Shown here piece after piece: positions 1 to 9,800 of a stretch of 47,656 nucleotides of DNA; position 1 is the stretch's first letter, and every line of letters starts with the position of its first letter. Made by a program: the position numbers and the translations under genes. The notes under the pieces are model-generated. The model saw only the letters and a list, made by a program, of their open reading frames with translations, did not search any database and had not been told where the DNA came from. Source of the stretch: Betaproteobacteria bacterium MOLA814 (lineage in GTDB: Bacteria; Pseudomonadota; Gammaproteobacteria; Burkholderiales; Burkholderiaceae_C); NCBI GenBank assembly GCA_000496475.1, contig AYMW01000003.1:610183-657838 (forward strand), written 5' to 3'.

Positions 1-31
1 GGTTGTCCATGTTGAAGTCTGTAGCACCCAT
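1..31 (-). CDS. start of an unrecognised gene (5' end only)
   Basis: An ATG at 31-29 on the minus strand is preceded by a good Shine-Dalgarno sequence (TAGGAGG about 6 bases upstream), and the ten visible codons (MGATDFNMDN) are open to the window edge. That is too little to identify a family. It is divergent from purU, so the roughly 160 bases between them (32-192) must carry the promoters for both. That gap has an AT-rich stretch near 60-110 but no clear consensus promoter. Confidence 0.5.
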   Translation of the reverse strand, partial: MGATDFNMDN

Positions 32-192
32 GAGGGTCCTCCTAGCGGTGAATGAATGGGTTAATTATTTAACGGAAATCACACTGCGAATTTTGGCATT
101 TAATTCAAACAAAAACCACCCGTGATTCGCCTCAAAGAAGCCGCGCTGCGCGCCTTGCTGCACAATGCATGCTTGCGCAAAAAGAATGGCTT

Positions 193-1038
193 ATGAACTC
201 AACTTATATATTGACACTGTCTTGCCCCGACCGCCTAGGCCTGGTGCATGCAGTTTCGGGCTTTTTACTGTCGCAGCGCGGTAACATTGAAGAGGCCAAC
301 CAATTTAATGACCGCGACACGGGTTTGTTTTTCATGCGCGTGCAATTTGCCTTAAACACACCCAGCGAATCCCTGCTGCACGACTGGAGCGAGTTCGCTG
401 CCAGCTTAGACATGCAATGGCGCTTGCACAACACCATTCAACGCATGCCAACCGTACTGATGGTGAGCCAGCAAGGCCATTGCTTAAATGACTTGCTGTT
501 TAGGTGGCACAGCGGTGCATTGCCCATAGACATTCGCGCCATCATCAGCAACCACAGAGACTTTTACCAGCTTGCGGCCAGCTACAACGTACCGTTTCAC
601 CACATCCCAGTTACCGCGGCCACCAAAACGCAAGCAGAAACCAAGGCCTTGGACGTCATCAGCGCTGAAGGCGCAGAGTTGGTGGTGCTGGCACGCTACA
701 TGCAAATCTTAAGTGACGACATGTGCAACGCTCTCAGCGGAAAAGCCATCAATATTCATCACAGCTTCTTGCCCAGCTTTAAAGGTGCCAAGCCTTACCA
801 CAAGGCCTACGACCGTGGCGTCAAACTCATAGGCGCGACGGCGCACTATGTGACAGCCGATTTGGACGAAGGCCCCATTATTGAGCAAGATGTCGCCCGC
901 GTTGACCACACGCAAACGGTTGAAGACCTCACCGCTATTGGACGTGACACCGAAAGTCAAGTGTTGGCCCGCGCGGTTAAATGGCACAGCGAACACCGCG
1001 TCTTATTGAATGGCCACCGAACTGTTATTTTCAAATAA
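193..1038 (+). CDS. purU: formyltetrahydrofolate deformylase PurU
   Basis: Hydrolyses 10-formyl-tetrahydrofolate to formate and tetrahydrofolate in the cytoplasm, which balances one-carbon units and supplies formate for purine synthesis. The 281-residue protein has an N-terminal ACT domain (about residues 1-85, starting with ILTLSCPDRLGLVHAVSGF) and a formyltransferase-fold hydrolase domain. The latter carries the conserved NIHHSFLP motif (N187, H189) and the following GATAHYV...DEGPII block typical of PurU. The ATG at 193 is preferred over an in-frame ATG at 169 because homologues begin just before the ACT strand; no strong ribosome site supports either. The LysR gene follows 14 bases downstream on the same strand, so the two are probably co-transcribed. 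Confidence 0.93.
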   Translation: MNSTYILTLSCPDRLGLVHAVSGFLLSQRGNIEEANQFNDRDTGLFFMRVQFALNTPSESLLHDWSEFAASLDMQWRLHNTIQRMPTVLMVSQQGHCLNDLLFRWHSGALPIDIRAIISNHRDFYQLAASYNVPFHHIPVTAATKTQAETKALDVISAEGAELVVLARYMQILSDDMCNALSGKAINIHHSFLPSFKGAKPYHKAYDRGVKLIGATAHYVTADLDEGPIIEQDVARVDHTQTVEDLTAIGRDTESQVLARAVKWHSEHRVLLNGHRTVIFK

Positions 1039-1052
1039 TTACTTTTACAACC

Positions 1053-1922
1053 ATGACCGCCCGCATTCCGCCCATCCAATGTCTGTTAACTTTTGAGGCA
1101 TTGGCGCGACTGCGCAGTGTGACCCAAGCTGCAGATGAGCTGTTTGTGACCCCAAGCGCGGTCAGCCACCGCGTTAAGCAGCTAGAGCAAATTATTGGCG
1201 TGAAGCTCTTTGGGCGCGCCGATTTTTCGCTCACCACTGAGGGGATTGAGTATCTGGCACACGTGCGTGAGGGATTGAGCATTTTGGGGCGTTTCCCGAG
1301 CCAGCACACGCAAAGCGGGCGGCGTAAATTGCGCTTGGCCATCACGCCAACATTTGCACGCTCTATATTGATGCCTCGTATTCGCCAGTTCTTAGACGCT
1401 TACCCGGAAATTGATCTCACGTTGCAAGTATCTATTCCTCTGCTAGATGTGGTGGCCGAAGACGCCGACCTCACCATTCGGTTTGGCACTGGGCGCTACG
1501 CAGACGTTGAGCACGAGTGCATTTTGAAAGACGACGTTGCGGTGCTGGCAACACCCGCCTACGTTCGCGAAAACGGCCCCTTTGACGTACCCCAAGACCT
1601 AGAGCACGCTAGACTACTGCGCTCGCCCCTAGAGCCGTGGCGTACGTGGCTGGCCGCTGTCGATCTCGACTGGCCAGAACCCACAGAGGGCTCCTCTTTC
1701 AACGATATTGGCCTCATGTGTGATGCTGCCGCTCAAGGCTTGGGCGTGGCCTTGGTGCGCAACAAGCTTGGTGCACCTTGGTTGGACAACGGCACTTTGG
1801 TGAAGTTGTTTGAGCGAGAAGTGCCCAGCCCGCACGCGCACTACTTGTGCTGGCGAACTGGCGCAATGGACAGATGGGAATGCGCTACCTTTGCACAATG
1901 GCTTAAAAGCGCCATCAGCTAG
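1053..1922 (+). CDS. LysR-family transcriptional regulator (GcvA-like)
   Basis: A 289-residue LysR-type regulator. The winged helix-turn-helix spans about residues 8-65 (LLTFEALARLRSVTQAADEL, then TPSAVSHRVKQLE), followed by a periplasmic-binding-protein-like effector domain. The short opening 'PPIQCLLTFEALAR' is like the GcvA branch, which controls glycine cleavage or beta-lactamase genes in other bacteria; that placement is by eye only. The ATG at 1053 is chosen because upstream codons overlap purU and are not conserved in this family. Its closeness to purU suggests control of one-carbon or glycine metabolism, but no LysR box (T-N11-A) was identified with confidence. The effector is unknown. 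Confidence 0.85.
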   Translation: MTARIPPIQCLLTFEALARLRSVTQAADELFVTPSAVSHRVKQLEQIIGVKLFGRADFSLTTEGIEYLAHVREGLSILGRFPSQHTQSGRRKLRLAITPTFARSILMPRIRQFLDAYPEIDLTLQVSIPLLDVVAEDADLTIRFGTGRYADVEHECILKDDVAVLATPAYVRENGPFDVPQDLEHARLLRSPLEPWRTWLAAVDLDWPEPTEGSSFNDIGLMCDAAAQGLGVALVRNKLGAPWLDNGTLVKLFEREVPSPHAHYLCWRTGAMDRWECATFAQWLKSAIS

Positions 1923-2107
1923 TTGTCAAATAGACAGTTCTTTAGGTGTGACAAAGTGCGTAGTTTCGTTCGTATACAAATTCTAAAAGCCGCTCACAAC
2001 GGCTTAGTTGCGCTCTTGTCACCATGTCTGGCTCGAACGCAAGACATGGCGAAGCGCAGCGAATTCGAGCGCATTTTGCGCGCCAGCCAAAGTACGCTAC
2101 AGGCGGT

Positions 2108-2242
2108 ATCACTCAAGACAACCAAGCTATGGCAGTCGATACAGCCCGCTTGCTGGACAGCGGGGCCAATGGCTACATTGCCAAGCTGTTCTCCATGAAA
2201 GAACCCAACGCCGCGCTAGAGCGCGGCTGCGTCAGGTTATGA
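2108..2242 (+). pseudogene. relic of a response-regulator receiver domain
   Basis: The 394 bases between the LysR gene and the FAD oxidase hold no intact gene. One frame at 2108-2242 reads AMAVDTARLLDSGANGYIAK followed by LFSMKEPNAALER. This matches the alpha4-beta5-alpha5 end of a CheY-like receiver domain, where the usual signature is 'A...GA.GYIAKPF' and the Lys is the conserved one; here the Pro after it has become Leu. Nothing upstream in this frame encodes the phospho-acceptor Asp region, and no DNA-binding domain follows, so I read it as a decayed fragment. A small AAGCCG/CGGCTT hairpin at 1987-2005 may end the LysR transcript, but it has no T-run. Confidence 0.4.
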
Positions 2243-2316
2243 AAACATGAAATTTACGCAGCTGAAACTGCAAAGATCTTCACACCAACCACCACGCTTT
2301 CTCCTAAACTAAGCCT

Positions 2317-3819
2317 ATGAATGCTGTAACGCCACCCCAACAGATATCCTCTATGGTCAGAGCGGAGCGTCAAGCGCAAGTTGTCAGCGCTTTGCGCCTG
2401 CACCTGCCAGACCACGCCCTGCTGTGGCAACGCGAAGACACCGTGCCCTACGAGTGCGATGGGCTAACCGCCTACCGCGAGCGCCCCATGGTGGTGGCGC
2501 TACCTGAAAATGAAGCACAGGTGAGCGCTGTGCTCAGCGCGTGCTACGCGCTAGACGTACCCGTTGTAGCAAGAGGCGCAGGCACCGGGCTGTCTGGCGG
2601 CGCGCTGCCACACAAAATGGGCGTCACCCTCAGCTTGGCCAAGTTCAATCGTATTCAACGCATAGACCCCGTCAGCCGCACAGCCGTGGTCCAGTCTGGG
2701 GTGCGCAACTTGGCCATCAGCGACGCAGCAGCGCCACATGGCCTCTACTACGCGCCCGACCCGTCCAGCCAAATTGCATGCACCATCGGAGGCAATGTGG
2801 CCGAAAACTCTGGTGGCGTGCACTGTTTGAAATATGGGTTGACCGTACACAACGTGCTGAAAGTACGTGGCTTCACCATGACCGGTGAGCCCATCACCTT
2901 TGGCTCAGACGCGCTGGACGCGCCAGGCTACGACCTGATGAGCGTGTTGGTGGGCAGCGAAGGCATGCTGGCTGTTATTACTGAAGTGACCGTCAAGTTG
3001 GTGCCCAAGCCTCAGCTGGCACGCTGCATCATGGCCAGCTTTGACGACATTCGCAAAGCTGGTGATGCGGTTGCGCAAGTGATTGCAGCTGGCATTATTC
3101 CAGCTGGTCTGGAAATGATGGACAAGCCTATGACAGCCGCTGTCGAAGACTTTGTCCACGCTGGCTATGACCTCGATGCCGAGGCCATTTTGCTGTGCGA
3201 GTCTGATGGCACGCCAGAAGAGGTGGCCGAAGAGATTGGTCGCATGACTGCGGTATTAGAAGCGGCTGGCGCCTCAGCTATTACCGTGAGCAAAGACGAG
3301 GCTGAACGCCTGCGCTTTTGGAGCGGCCGTAAAAATGCCTTCCCAGCTTCTGGACGCATCAGCCCAGACTATATGTGCATGGACTCCACCATCCCGCGCA
3401 AGCGCTTGGCCGACATATTGTTTGCCATTGCAGAGATGGAGAAAAAATACCAGCTGCGCTGTGCCAACGTGTTCCATGCCGGTGATGGCAATTTGCACCC
3501 GCTCATTTTGTTTGACGCAAACGATCCCGACCAGTTGCACCGATGCGAGTTGTTCGGGGCTGACATTTTAGAAACCAGCGTGGCCATGGGCGGCACAGTC
3601 ACTGGTGAGCATGGCGTTGGCATTGAAAAGCTCAACTCCATGTGCGTTCAATTCACAGCCGCTGAAAATGCCCACATGCTGTCTGTGAAGTCTGCTTTTG
3701 ATACCAAGGGCCTGCTGAACCCAGGTAAGGTCATTCCAACGCTGCAACGCTGTGCCGAATACGGCAAGATGCTGGTGCGTGGCGGCGCTATTGCACACCC
3801 TGAGTTGGAACGCTTTTAA
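2317..3819 (+). CDS. glcD: FAD-linked oxidase, glycolate oxidase subunit GlcD family
   Basis: A 500-residue flavoprotein of the VAO/PCMH superfamily, which oxidises 2-hydroxy acids such as glycolate or D-lactate. The FAD-binding half shows RGAGTGLSGGA and the APDPSS...GGNVAENSGG block. The cap and C-terminal half shows HAGDGNLHP (about residue 387) and GTVTGEHGVGIEK (about residue 430), both typical of GlcD and D-lactate dehydrogenases. The glcE and glcF partner genes are not next to it; instead lrgA begins 69 bases downstream on the same strand. Substrate cannot be fixed from sequence: glycolate, D-lactate and D-2-hydroxyglutarate are all possible. The family call is firm and the gene symbol provisional. 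Confidence 0.85.
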   Translation: MNAVTPPQQISSMVRAERQAQVVSALRLHLPDHALLWQREDTVPYECDGLTAYRERPMVVALPENEAQVSAVLSACYALDVPVVARGAGTGLSGGALPHKMGVTLSLAKFNRIQRIDPVSRTAVVQSGVRNLAISDAAAPHGLYYAPDPSSQIACTIGGNVAENSGGVHCLKYGLTVHNVLKVRGFTMTGEPITFGSDALDAPGYDLMSVLVGSEGMLAVITEVTVKLVPKPQLARCIMASFDDIRKAGDAVAQVIAAGIIPAGLEMMDKPMTAAVEDFVHAGYDLDAEAILLCESDGTPEEVAEEIGRMTAVLEAAGASAITVSKDEAERLRFWSGRKNAFPASGRISPDYMCMDSTIPRKRLADILFAIAEMEKKYQLRCANVFHAGDGNLHPLILFDANDPDQLHRCELFGADILETSVAMGGTVTGEHGVGIEKLNSMCVQFTAAENAHMLSVKSAFDTKGLLNPGKVIPTLQRCAEYGKMLVRGGAIAHPELERF

Positions 3820-3888
3820 CCCAAACAAGGTCAATTGCATCACCCGTGTCTCTTACACTGGCTCTTTGCATAGTTTGGGAGCATAGTG

Positions 3889-4260
3889 ATGGCTGCACTA
3901 CAAGGTTTGGCTTGGTTATTGGGTCTGCAGGCGGTGGGAGAGCTGCTCGCTCGCGGCCTCAGTCTGCCGTTTCCTGGTCCTGTGATTGGCTTGCTGCTGC
4001 TGCTCTTGGCGCTTAGGTTTACACCTGTACAGTCCAGCGTACGCGGCACCGCAGAGTTTTTGCTCTCGCACTTGTCGCTGCTGTTTGTGCCTGTTGGCGT
4101 AGGGGTGATGACACACTTGACCCTGCTGGCTGACAACGGTCTACAACTGGCCATTGTGATTGTGGCCTCCACCCTCATTGGCTTGTTTGCCACCGCTTGG
4201 ACACTACACCGCCTCATGCGCGGCCCGCTCGCGCAAGAAGACAGTGCGGTCAAGCTATGA
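3889..4260 (+). CDS. lrgA: CidA/LrgA-family membrane protein
   Basis: A 123-residue inner-membrane protein with about four hydrophobic segments and the family's opening pattern: a short helix, then PFPGPVIGLLLLLLAL. LrgA/CidA proteins pair with LrgB/CidB; pairs have been linked to murein hydrolase control and, in Bacillus and plant plastids, to transport of pyruvate or glycolate/glycerate. GTG at 3886 and ATG at 3889 are adjacent candidate starts; the ATG is chosen because GGGAG at 3877-3881 lies 7 bases before it. The stop overlaps the lrgB start (ATGA), so translation is probably coupled. Function as half of a small-acid transporter is an inference from the neighbouring oxidase. Confidence 0.82.
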   Translation: MAALQGLAWLLGLQAVGELLARGLSLPFPGPVIGLLLLLLALRFTPVQSSVRGTAEFLLSHLSLLFVPVGVGVMTHLTLLADNGLQLAIVIVASTLIGLFATAWTLHRLMRGPLAQEDSAVKL

Positions 4261-4985
4261 ATGAGTTTGTGGAACTGTGGGTTTTCCTAGCCTCAACACC
4301 TTTATTTGGTCTGACCGCCACATTGGTCACTTACGTCGCGGCGCAAACTTTTTACGCGCGCATGCGACATGCCCCTTGGGCCAACCCCACGCTGTGGTCG
4401 GTTCTGCTGATTGCTGGCGGCTTGCTGCTCACTGGCGTGGCCTACCCCACTTATTTTTCAGGCGCACAGTTTATTCACTTTTTGCTGGGCCCAGCCGTCG
4501 TTGCCATGGCATGGCCATTGTGGCTGCGCCGCACTGAACTCAAAGCCTATTGGCCGCGTTTTGTGGCTGCAGCGTTGGTCGGTGGGGCTGCATCCGTCAT
4601 CAGCGCTGTTACTTTGGCATGGGCTTTTGATTTGCCGTCTGACGTGTTGTTGTCCTTGGTGCCCAAGTCAATAACCGCACCAGTGGCCATGGGTGTGGCT
4701 GAAAAAATTGGTGGGATCCCCGCACTTGCGGCCGTGTTTGCCGTACTGACTGGCATGGTGGGCTCGCTCAGTGGCCGCTACTTATTCGACGCCATGGGAT
4801 TGGGCTTTGACCGCGCAGGCTGGATGGCCAGGGGCTTTGCACTGGGTACCGCATCGCACGGCATAGGCGCTGCACGAGCCACTCAAGTCAACGCCGATGC
4901 AGGTGCTTATGCCGGCTTGGCGCTGGGCTTGCAAGTGGTGCTGGGCTCGCTGCTGCTGCCGCTGATTTGGCGTCTCGTGGCTTGA
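4257..4985 (+). CDS. lrgB: LrgB/CidB-family membrane protein
   Basis: A 242-residue integral membrane protein of the LrgB family. It is strongly hydrophobic with several membrane spans and carries the conserved 'LVPKSITAPVAMGVAEKIGG' stretch and the later GTASHGIGAARA motif that mark this family. The ATG at 4257 overlaps the lrgA stop by four bases (ATGA), which fixes the start and implies a matched lrgA-lrgB product ratio. It closes the glcD-lrgA-lrgB unit and is followed by a hairpin terminator. LrgAB homologues are known or proposed to move pyruvate, glycolate or glycerate, or to act as holin-like regulators; which applies here is open. Confidence 0.85.
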   Translation: MNEFVELWVFLASTPLFGLTATLVTYVAAQTFYARMRHAPWANPTLWSVLLIAGGLLLTGVAYPTYFSGAQFIHFLLGPAVVAMAWPLWLRRTELKAYWPRFVAAALVGGAASVISAVTLAWAFDLPSDVLLSLVPKSITAPVAMGVAEKIGGIPALAAVFAVLTGMVGSLSGRYLFDAMGLGFDRAGWMARGFALGTASHGIGAARATQVNADAGAYAGLALGLQVVLGSLLLPLIWRLVA

Positions 4986-4995
4986 GGGAGCGCGC

Positions 4996-5024
4996 AAGGG
5001 CCCGCGCAAGCAGTGGCCCTTTTC
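4996..5024 (+). terminator. probable intrinsic terminator of glcD-lrgAB
   Basis: An AAGGGCC / GGCCCTT inverted repeat (7 bp, 12-base loop) followed by TTT lies between the convergent lrgB and symporter genes, 10 bases past the lrgB stop. The T-run is short, so strength is uncertain; it may act in both directions. Confidence 0.5.
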
Positions 5025-5043
5025 AACAAAGCATGCAGTGCCA

Positions 5044-6567
5044 TTACCGCAGCTTGCGTATCTCGCCGCTGGCCAGCTTGGCTTGGTACTTTTGCACTTC
5101 GCGTTTGACCACGGGCATCAAAAAATACAAACCAATCACATTGGGCAAGGCCATGATGAAAATCATGGAGTCAGAGAAGTCAATCACTGGGCCTAAGTTC
5201 ATGCTGGCACCGGCCACCACACAAGCCAGGAAAAAGACCTTAAAGACAATACCGCTGCCGGTGCCAAACAGGTAAGTCCACGCCTTAAAGCCGTAGTAGA
5301 ACCAAGACAACATGGTGGAGAAAGCAAACAACACCACAGCCAACGCCAGCAACAATGGAAACCATGAAATAGCGCTGCCAAAGGCCAAAGAAGTCAGTGC
5401 TACCCCAGTCTCACCGCTGCTGGTTGAGCCAGTAATGATGATGACCAAAGCGGTCATGGTGCAAATGACAACCGTGTCAATAAAAGGCTCTAACAATGCC
5501 ACATAACCTTCTGTCACTGGCTCAGTTGTTTTCACAGTTGAGTGGGCAATAGCGGCAGAGCCTATACCCGCTTCGTTTGAAAATGCAGCCCGCTTAAAGC
5601 CTTGAATCAAAGCACCGACCACACCACCTGCAACCCCAGCACCAGTGAACGCACCTTCAATAATTTGGCCAAACGCCCAGCCGATTTTATCGGCGTTGAT
5701 GAGCAAGATAACCAAGCCCGCACCTACATACAAAACCGCCATGAATGGCACCACTTTTTCGGTTGTTTTAGCAATTGACGACGCGCCACCAATAATGACT
5801 GCGCCCACCAACACGGCCATGACCAAGCCAAACAACCAACCTAACCCGTTTAGGAACGAGTCGTCACCACCGGTTACGCCCAGCACCTGGCTGTAGGCTT
5901 GGTTGGCTTGGAACATGTTGCCGCCACCAATAGCGCCGCCAATACAACAAATAGCGAATACAACGGCTAGTACGCGACCCAGGCCAACACGGCCTTGCTC
6001 AGCCAAACCTTGGCTGAGGTAATACATAGGGCCACCTGAAACAGTGCCATCAGCATGTTGTTGGCGGTATTTCACACCCAAAATACATTCGGTAAATTTG
6101 GATGCCATCCCTAGCAAGCCAGCGAGAATCATCCAAAACGTGGCACCTGGGCCGCCTAGCGATATGGCCACGGCAACGCCCGCGATGTTGCCCAAACCCA
6201 CTGTGCCAGACAAGGCCATGGTGAGTGCCTGGAAGTGCGACGTCTCGCCAGGCTCTTTGCTGGGGCGCTCGCTGAAGTCACCTTTGGTCAGCGATATGGC
6301 ATGACCAAAACCCCTGAACTGAATAAAGCCGAAATAGATAGTAAAAACCAAACCAGCCACCACCAACCAGCCCACAATCAGCGGAAAGCTAGTGCCCCCA
6401 ACAGGTACAGCGTAAAAGATAAAGCTTGCAATGGCGTTGGACACGGGGGCCACCGCAGCATTGATTGTTTCGTCCATGCCCATGTCTTGGGCCACGGCCT
6501 GTGTTGCCGCGGCGCCCATGCCCAGCACAGCCATGACTTTGCCGAGCCAGTGATTCGCTATTTTCAT
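5044..6567 (-). CDS. sodium:alanine/glycine symporter (AGCS family)
   Basis: A 507-residue secondary transporter that imports small neutral amino acids with sodium. It begins with a hydrophobic, signal-like segment ending near AVAQ, then a string of about ten membrane spans. AGCS signatures are visible: the GDFSE...[25 protein letters not shown] region, the GGPGA..WM turn, and [14 protein letters not shown]. The ATG is preceded by AAGGA 8 bases upstream. It lies downstream of putA on the same strand with a 240-base gap (6568-6807) that is very AT-rich at 6640-6710 and probably carries its promoter. Nearby putA suggests a role in amino acid catabolism, but proline is not a usual AGCS substrate. 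Confidence 0.92.
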   Translation of the reverse strand: MKIANHWLGKVMAVLGMGAAATQAVAQDMGMDETINAAVAPVSNAIASFIFYAVPVGGTSFPLIVGWLVVAGLVFTIYFGFIQFRGFGHAISLTKGDFSERPSKEPGETSHFQALTMALSGTVGLGNIAGVAVAISLGGPGATFWMILAGLLGMASKFTECILGVKYRQQHADGTVSGGPMYYLSQGLAEQGRVGLGRVLAVVFAICCIGGAIGGGNMFQANQAYSQVLGVTGGDDSFLNGLGWLFGLVMAVLVGAVIIGGASSIAKTTEKVVPFMAVLYVGAGLVILLINADKIGWAFGQIIEGAFTGAGVAGGVVGALIQGFKRAAFSNEAGIGSAAIAHSTVKTTEPVTEGYVALLEPFIDTVVICTMTALVIIITGSTSSGETGVALTSLAFGSAISWFPLLLALAVVLFAFSTMLSWFYYGFKAWTYLFGTGSGIVFKVFFLACVVAGASMNLGPVIDFSDSMIFIMALPNVIGLYFLMPVVKREVQKYQAKLASGEIRKLR

Positions 6568-6807
6568 AGGAATTATCCTTGGTGTCTGTATGCACTGTCA
6601 TGTGATGGCTACCATCGCGCAGTGGCTTGATTTGCAAAAAACTATTTTATTAATTGAAAAGTGTTTATAAAAAATAAATTTCTTTTTATTGTTAACTATT
6701 TAAAACTCATTCAACGCATCATAAATGTCGGTCTGTCAGATGGCTAATTAGCTTTGCTACTAATTTGTAGGGGATTTCCCCATCACCTTGCGCGCGACTC
6801 CACGCCA

Positions 6808-9800
6808 TCAGACAAACAAGGCCACGTTGCCACCTGCGGCAGCGGTGTTGGTCGTCAAGGTGTACTCGTTGCAAAAGCGTGGCAAGTAGTGCGGCCCACC
6901 TGCTTTGGGACCTGTGCCACTCAAACCTTCTCCGCCAAACGGCTGTAAACCCACCACAGCACCAATTGTGTTGCGGTTGATGTAGACATTGCCTACACGC
7001 GCCATGGCGGCCATGGTTTGCGCGCGGCTGTCTATGCGCGAATGGATGCCCAAGGTCAAGCCGTAGCCTAGCGCGTTGATGTGATGCATCAGCGCAGCAG
7101 GCGAGCCTGACCAACGGATGACTTGCAACACAGGTGCAAATATTTCTTCTTTTACATCGGCCAAAGAATCAACTTCGTAAGCTTGTGGCGCGATGCTGTT
7201 GGGCATCGCTTCAGGGCCCATGTCTGCAGCAAATAGCAGCTTGGCACCCGCTTTTAGACGGTCAATTTGCGCACCAATATGGGTAGCCGCTTGCGCATCA
7301 ATGAGCGGACCCACATCAGTCGCCAGCTCAGCAGGGGGGCCCACACGCAGCTGCTCTGTCGCGCCACGAATCATGTCTATCACGGTATCTGCAACAGCCT
7401 CGTGCACACATAAAATACGCGTAGCCGAGCAACGCTGGCCTGCACTTCGAAACGCACCTTGCACCACGGCATCGCTGACCTGCTCTGGCAACGCGCTGGA
7501 GTCCACAATCATGGCGTTTAAGCCGCCGGTCTCAGCAATCAGCGGCACAATCGGGCCAGGTTTGGCGGCTAGGTTCTTGGCAATCGCGTGGGCAGCAGCT
7601 GTCGAGCCCGTAAACACCACACCCGCCACACCAGCCAGACCCACCAGGCCAGCCCCAACGGTCTCACCCGGGCCATTGAGCAATTGCAACGCACTTTTGG
7701 GCACGCCGGCTTCATGGAACAAATTCACGGCGGCTTGCGCAATCGCAGGCGTTTGCTCAGCAGGTTTGGCCAACACTGTATTGCCAGTCACCAATGCCGC
7801 ACACACTTGCCCAGTAAAAATAGCCAAGGGAAAGTTCCAGGGGCTGATAGCAACCCACACGCCTTTGGCACCCAAGCGCAAGGTGTTGGTCTCACCCGTG
7901 ATACCCAAGGCATGTGGCCAGTGGCCATGACCCGCGCCTTGCACAGGGAGCGGCAGCGTGTGCGACACCATGACGCGCTGCGCTTCGTTGGCGTAGTAGC
8001 GTAAAAAATCCACCGCTTCGCGTACTTCGGCCACAGCGTCAGGCCATGTTTTAAAGGCCTCTTTGACAACCAACGCACACAACGGCACCATGCGCCGTGT
8101 CATCAGGTCGGCCACCCGAAGCAATACCGCTGCGCGCTCAGCGACAGGCGTGTCGCGCCAAGACGCAAAGGCTGCTTGACTCTCCACCATGGCCTGCTCA
8201 ATATCGTGTGTAGTGGCCACAGGCACGGTGTTGATAGTGCACCCAGCCAAGGCATCGAGGTAGGGTTGGCGTGCACTGGCCTGTGCAAAATCAACGCCCT
8301 CGCTGTTGAGCCGCCCTGGCCCATAAATTTCAGACGGCAGCGGCAATGCGGGCTTGCGCGCTATGTACATTGGCGACGAGAGCAGTTTGTCCATGCCCAC
8401 AGACTCATCAGACAACTGGTGAACAAACGAGGAATTTGCGCCGTTTTCTAACAACCGCCGCACCAGGTAAGCCAGCAAATCGCGGTGCTTGCCAACGGGG
8501 GCATACACGCGCAAACCTACGTTGGCGCCGCTCTTGCCAAGCTCGCGATACACACCCTCGCCCATGCCGTGCAAGCGTTGCAACTCAAAATGGCTGCGCT
8601 GATCACCAGCCATCTGCAGCAAAGCGGCTATGGTGCCTGCGTTGTGCGTGGCAAATTGGGCGTAGATCACGTCACTTGCAGCCAACATGGCTTTGGCGCA
8701 AGCTAGGTAATGAATGTCGGTATGGTGCTTGTGTGTGAACACGGGGTAACGGGGCAAGCCCATCTCCTGCGCACGCTTGATCTCAGTGTCCCAATAAGCG
8801 CCCTTAACCAAGCGGCACATCAGCTTCACATTGTGTTGGCGCGCCACAGCAATGACGTGTGTTACCACAGCCGATGCGCGGGTTTGGTAGGCTTGCATGG
8901 CCAAACCAAAGCCTGACCAATCGGGCAGGTCAGTGGCGATGCGTGCCACGACTGCATCGAACACGCGCAGTGAGACTTCCAGCCTATCTACCTCTTCGGC
9001 GTCCATGGTCAGGCTGACATTGGCTGCGGCAGCTTGCTCACACAACCGCCACACGCGCGGCAGCAACTCGGCCATCACACGGCCTGTATTGACATCTTCG
9101 TAGCGTGGGTGCAGAGCCGACAATTTGATAGAAATACCGTCGTTAGCCTGAACAGGCACACCGGGTTTGGCCTGTTTGGCCATGGCTGCAATGGCATGTT
9201 GGTAGCTGGCCAAATAATGTTGCGCATCTTCTTCTGTACGCGCGCCCTCGCCCAACATGTCATAACTCATACACACTTGCGTCAGGCCACCGGCTTTCAT
9301 GGCGTGAACTTTATCGGCATTGCCGCGTTTGATGGCCTCGTCAATGCTTTGGCCCAGTACAAATTGACGGCCCAACAGTTGCAGGGCTCTGACCGTGGCA
9401 CCCACCACAGTGCGCGCACCCAAGCGGGTGATGAGGCTTGATTCGCCGTCGACATCAGGCAGCATTTTTTTGGACAAATGCAAAGCCGTATCCGACAGCT
9501 TAGCCATCGCGCGGCGCTGCAGCACGTGCGGCTCACCCACGTCGTGTGTATCGCCATCTGCATCACTGCCTTGACCAGCGTGAGCCACCGTTTGCGCAAA
9601 GTCACCGCGCCCCAACTGGTCGGCCGCCAAGGCCATGGCAGTTTCCACATCGGGAACACGCAGCAAAGCCTCTGCCAAGCGCATCAATGCCAAGCCATCA
9701 GGACTTGAAATCGGGTACTCCTTGAGCAAGCTCTCCATCGCCCAAAAAGGCGGTGGGCTGCGCCGTACACCGTCCACCCACGGTGCCGCCAATCGCTGCA

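Noticed and set aside
7193-7930. 245-codon plus-strand ORF opposite putA
   Set aside because: It runs antisense to the aldehyde dehydrogenase half of putA, whose motifs are intact; its translation is Ala/Pro/Thr-rich without family features, typical of a shadow frame.
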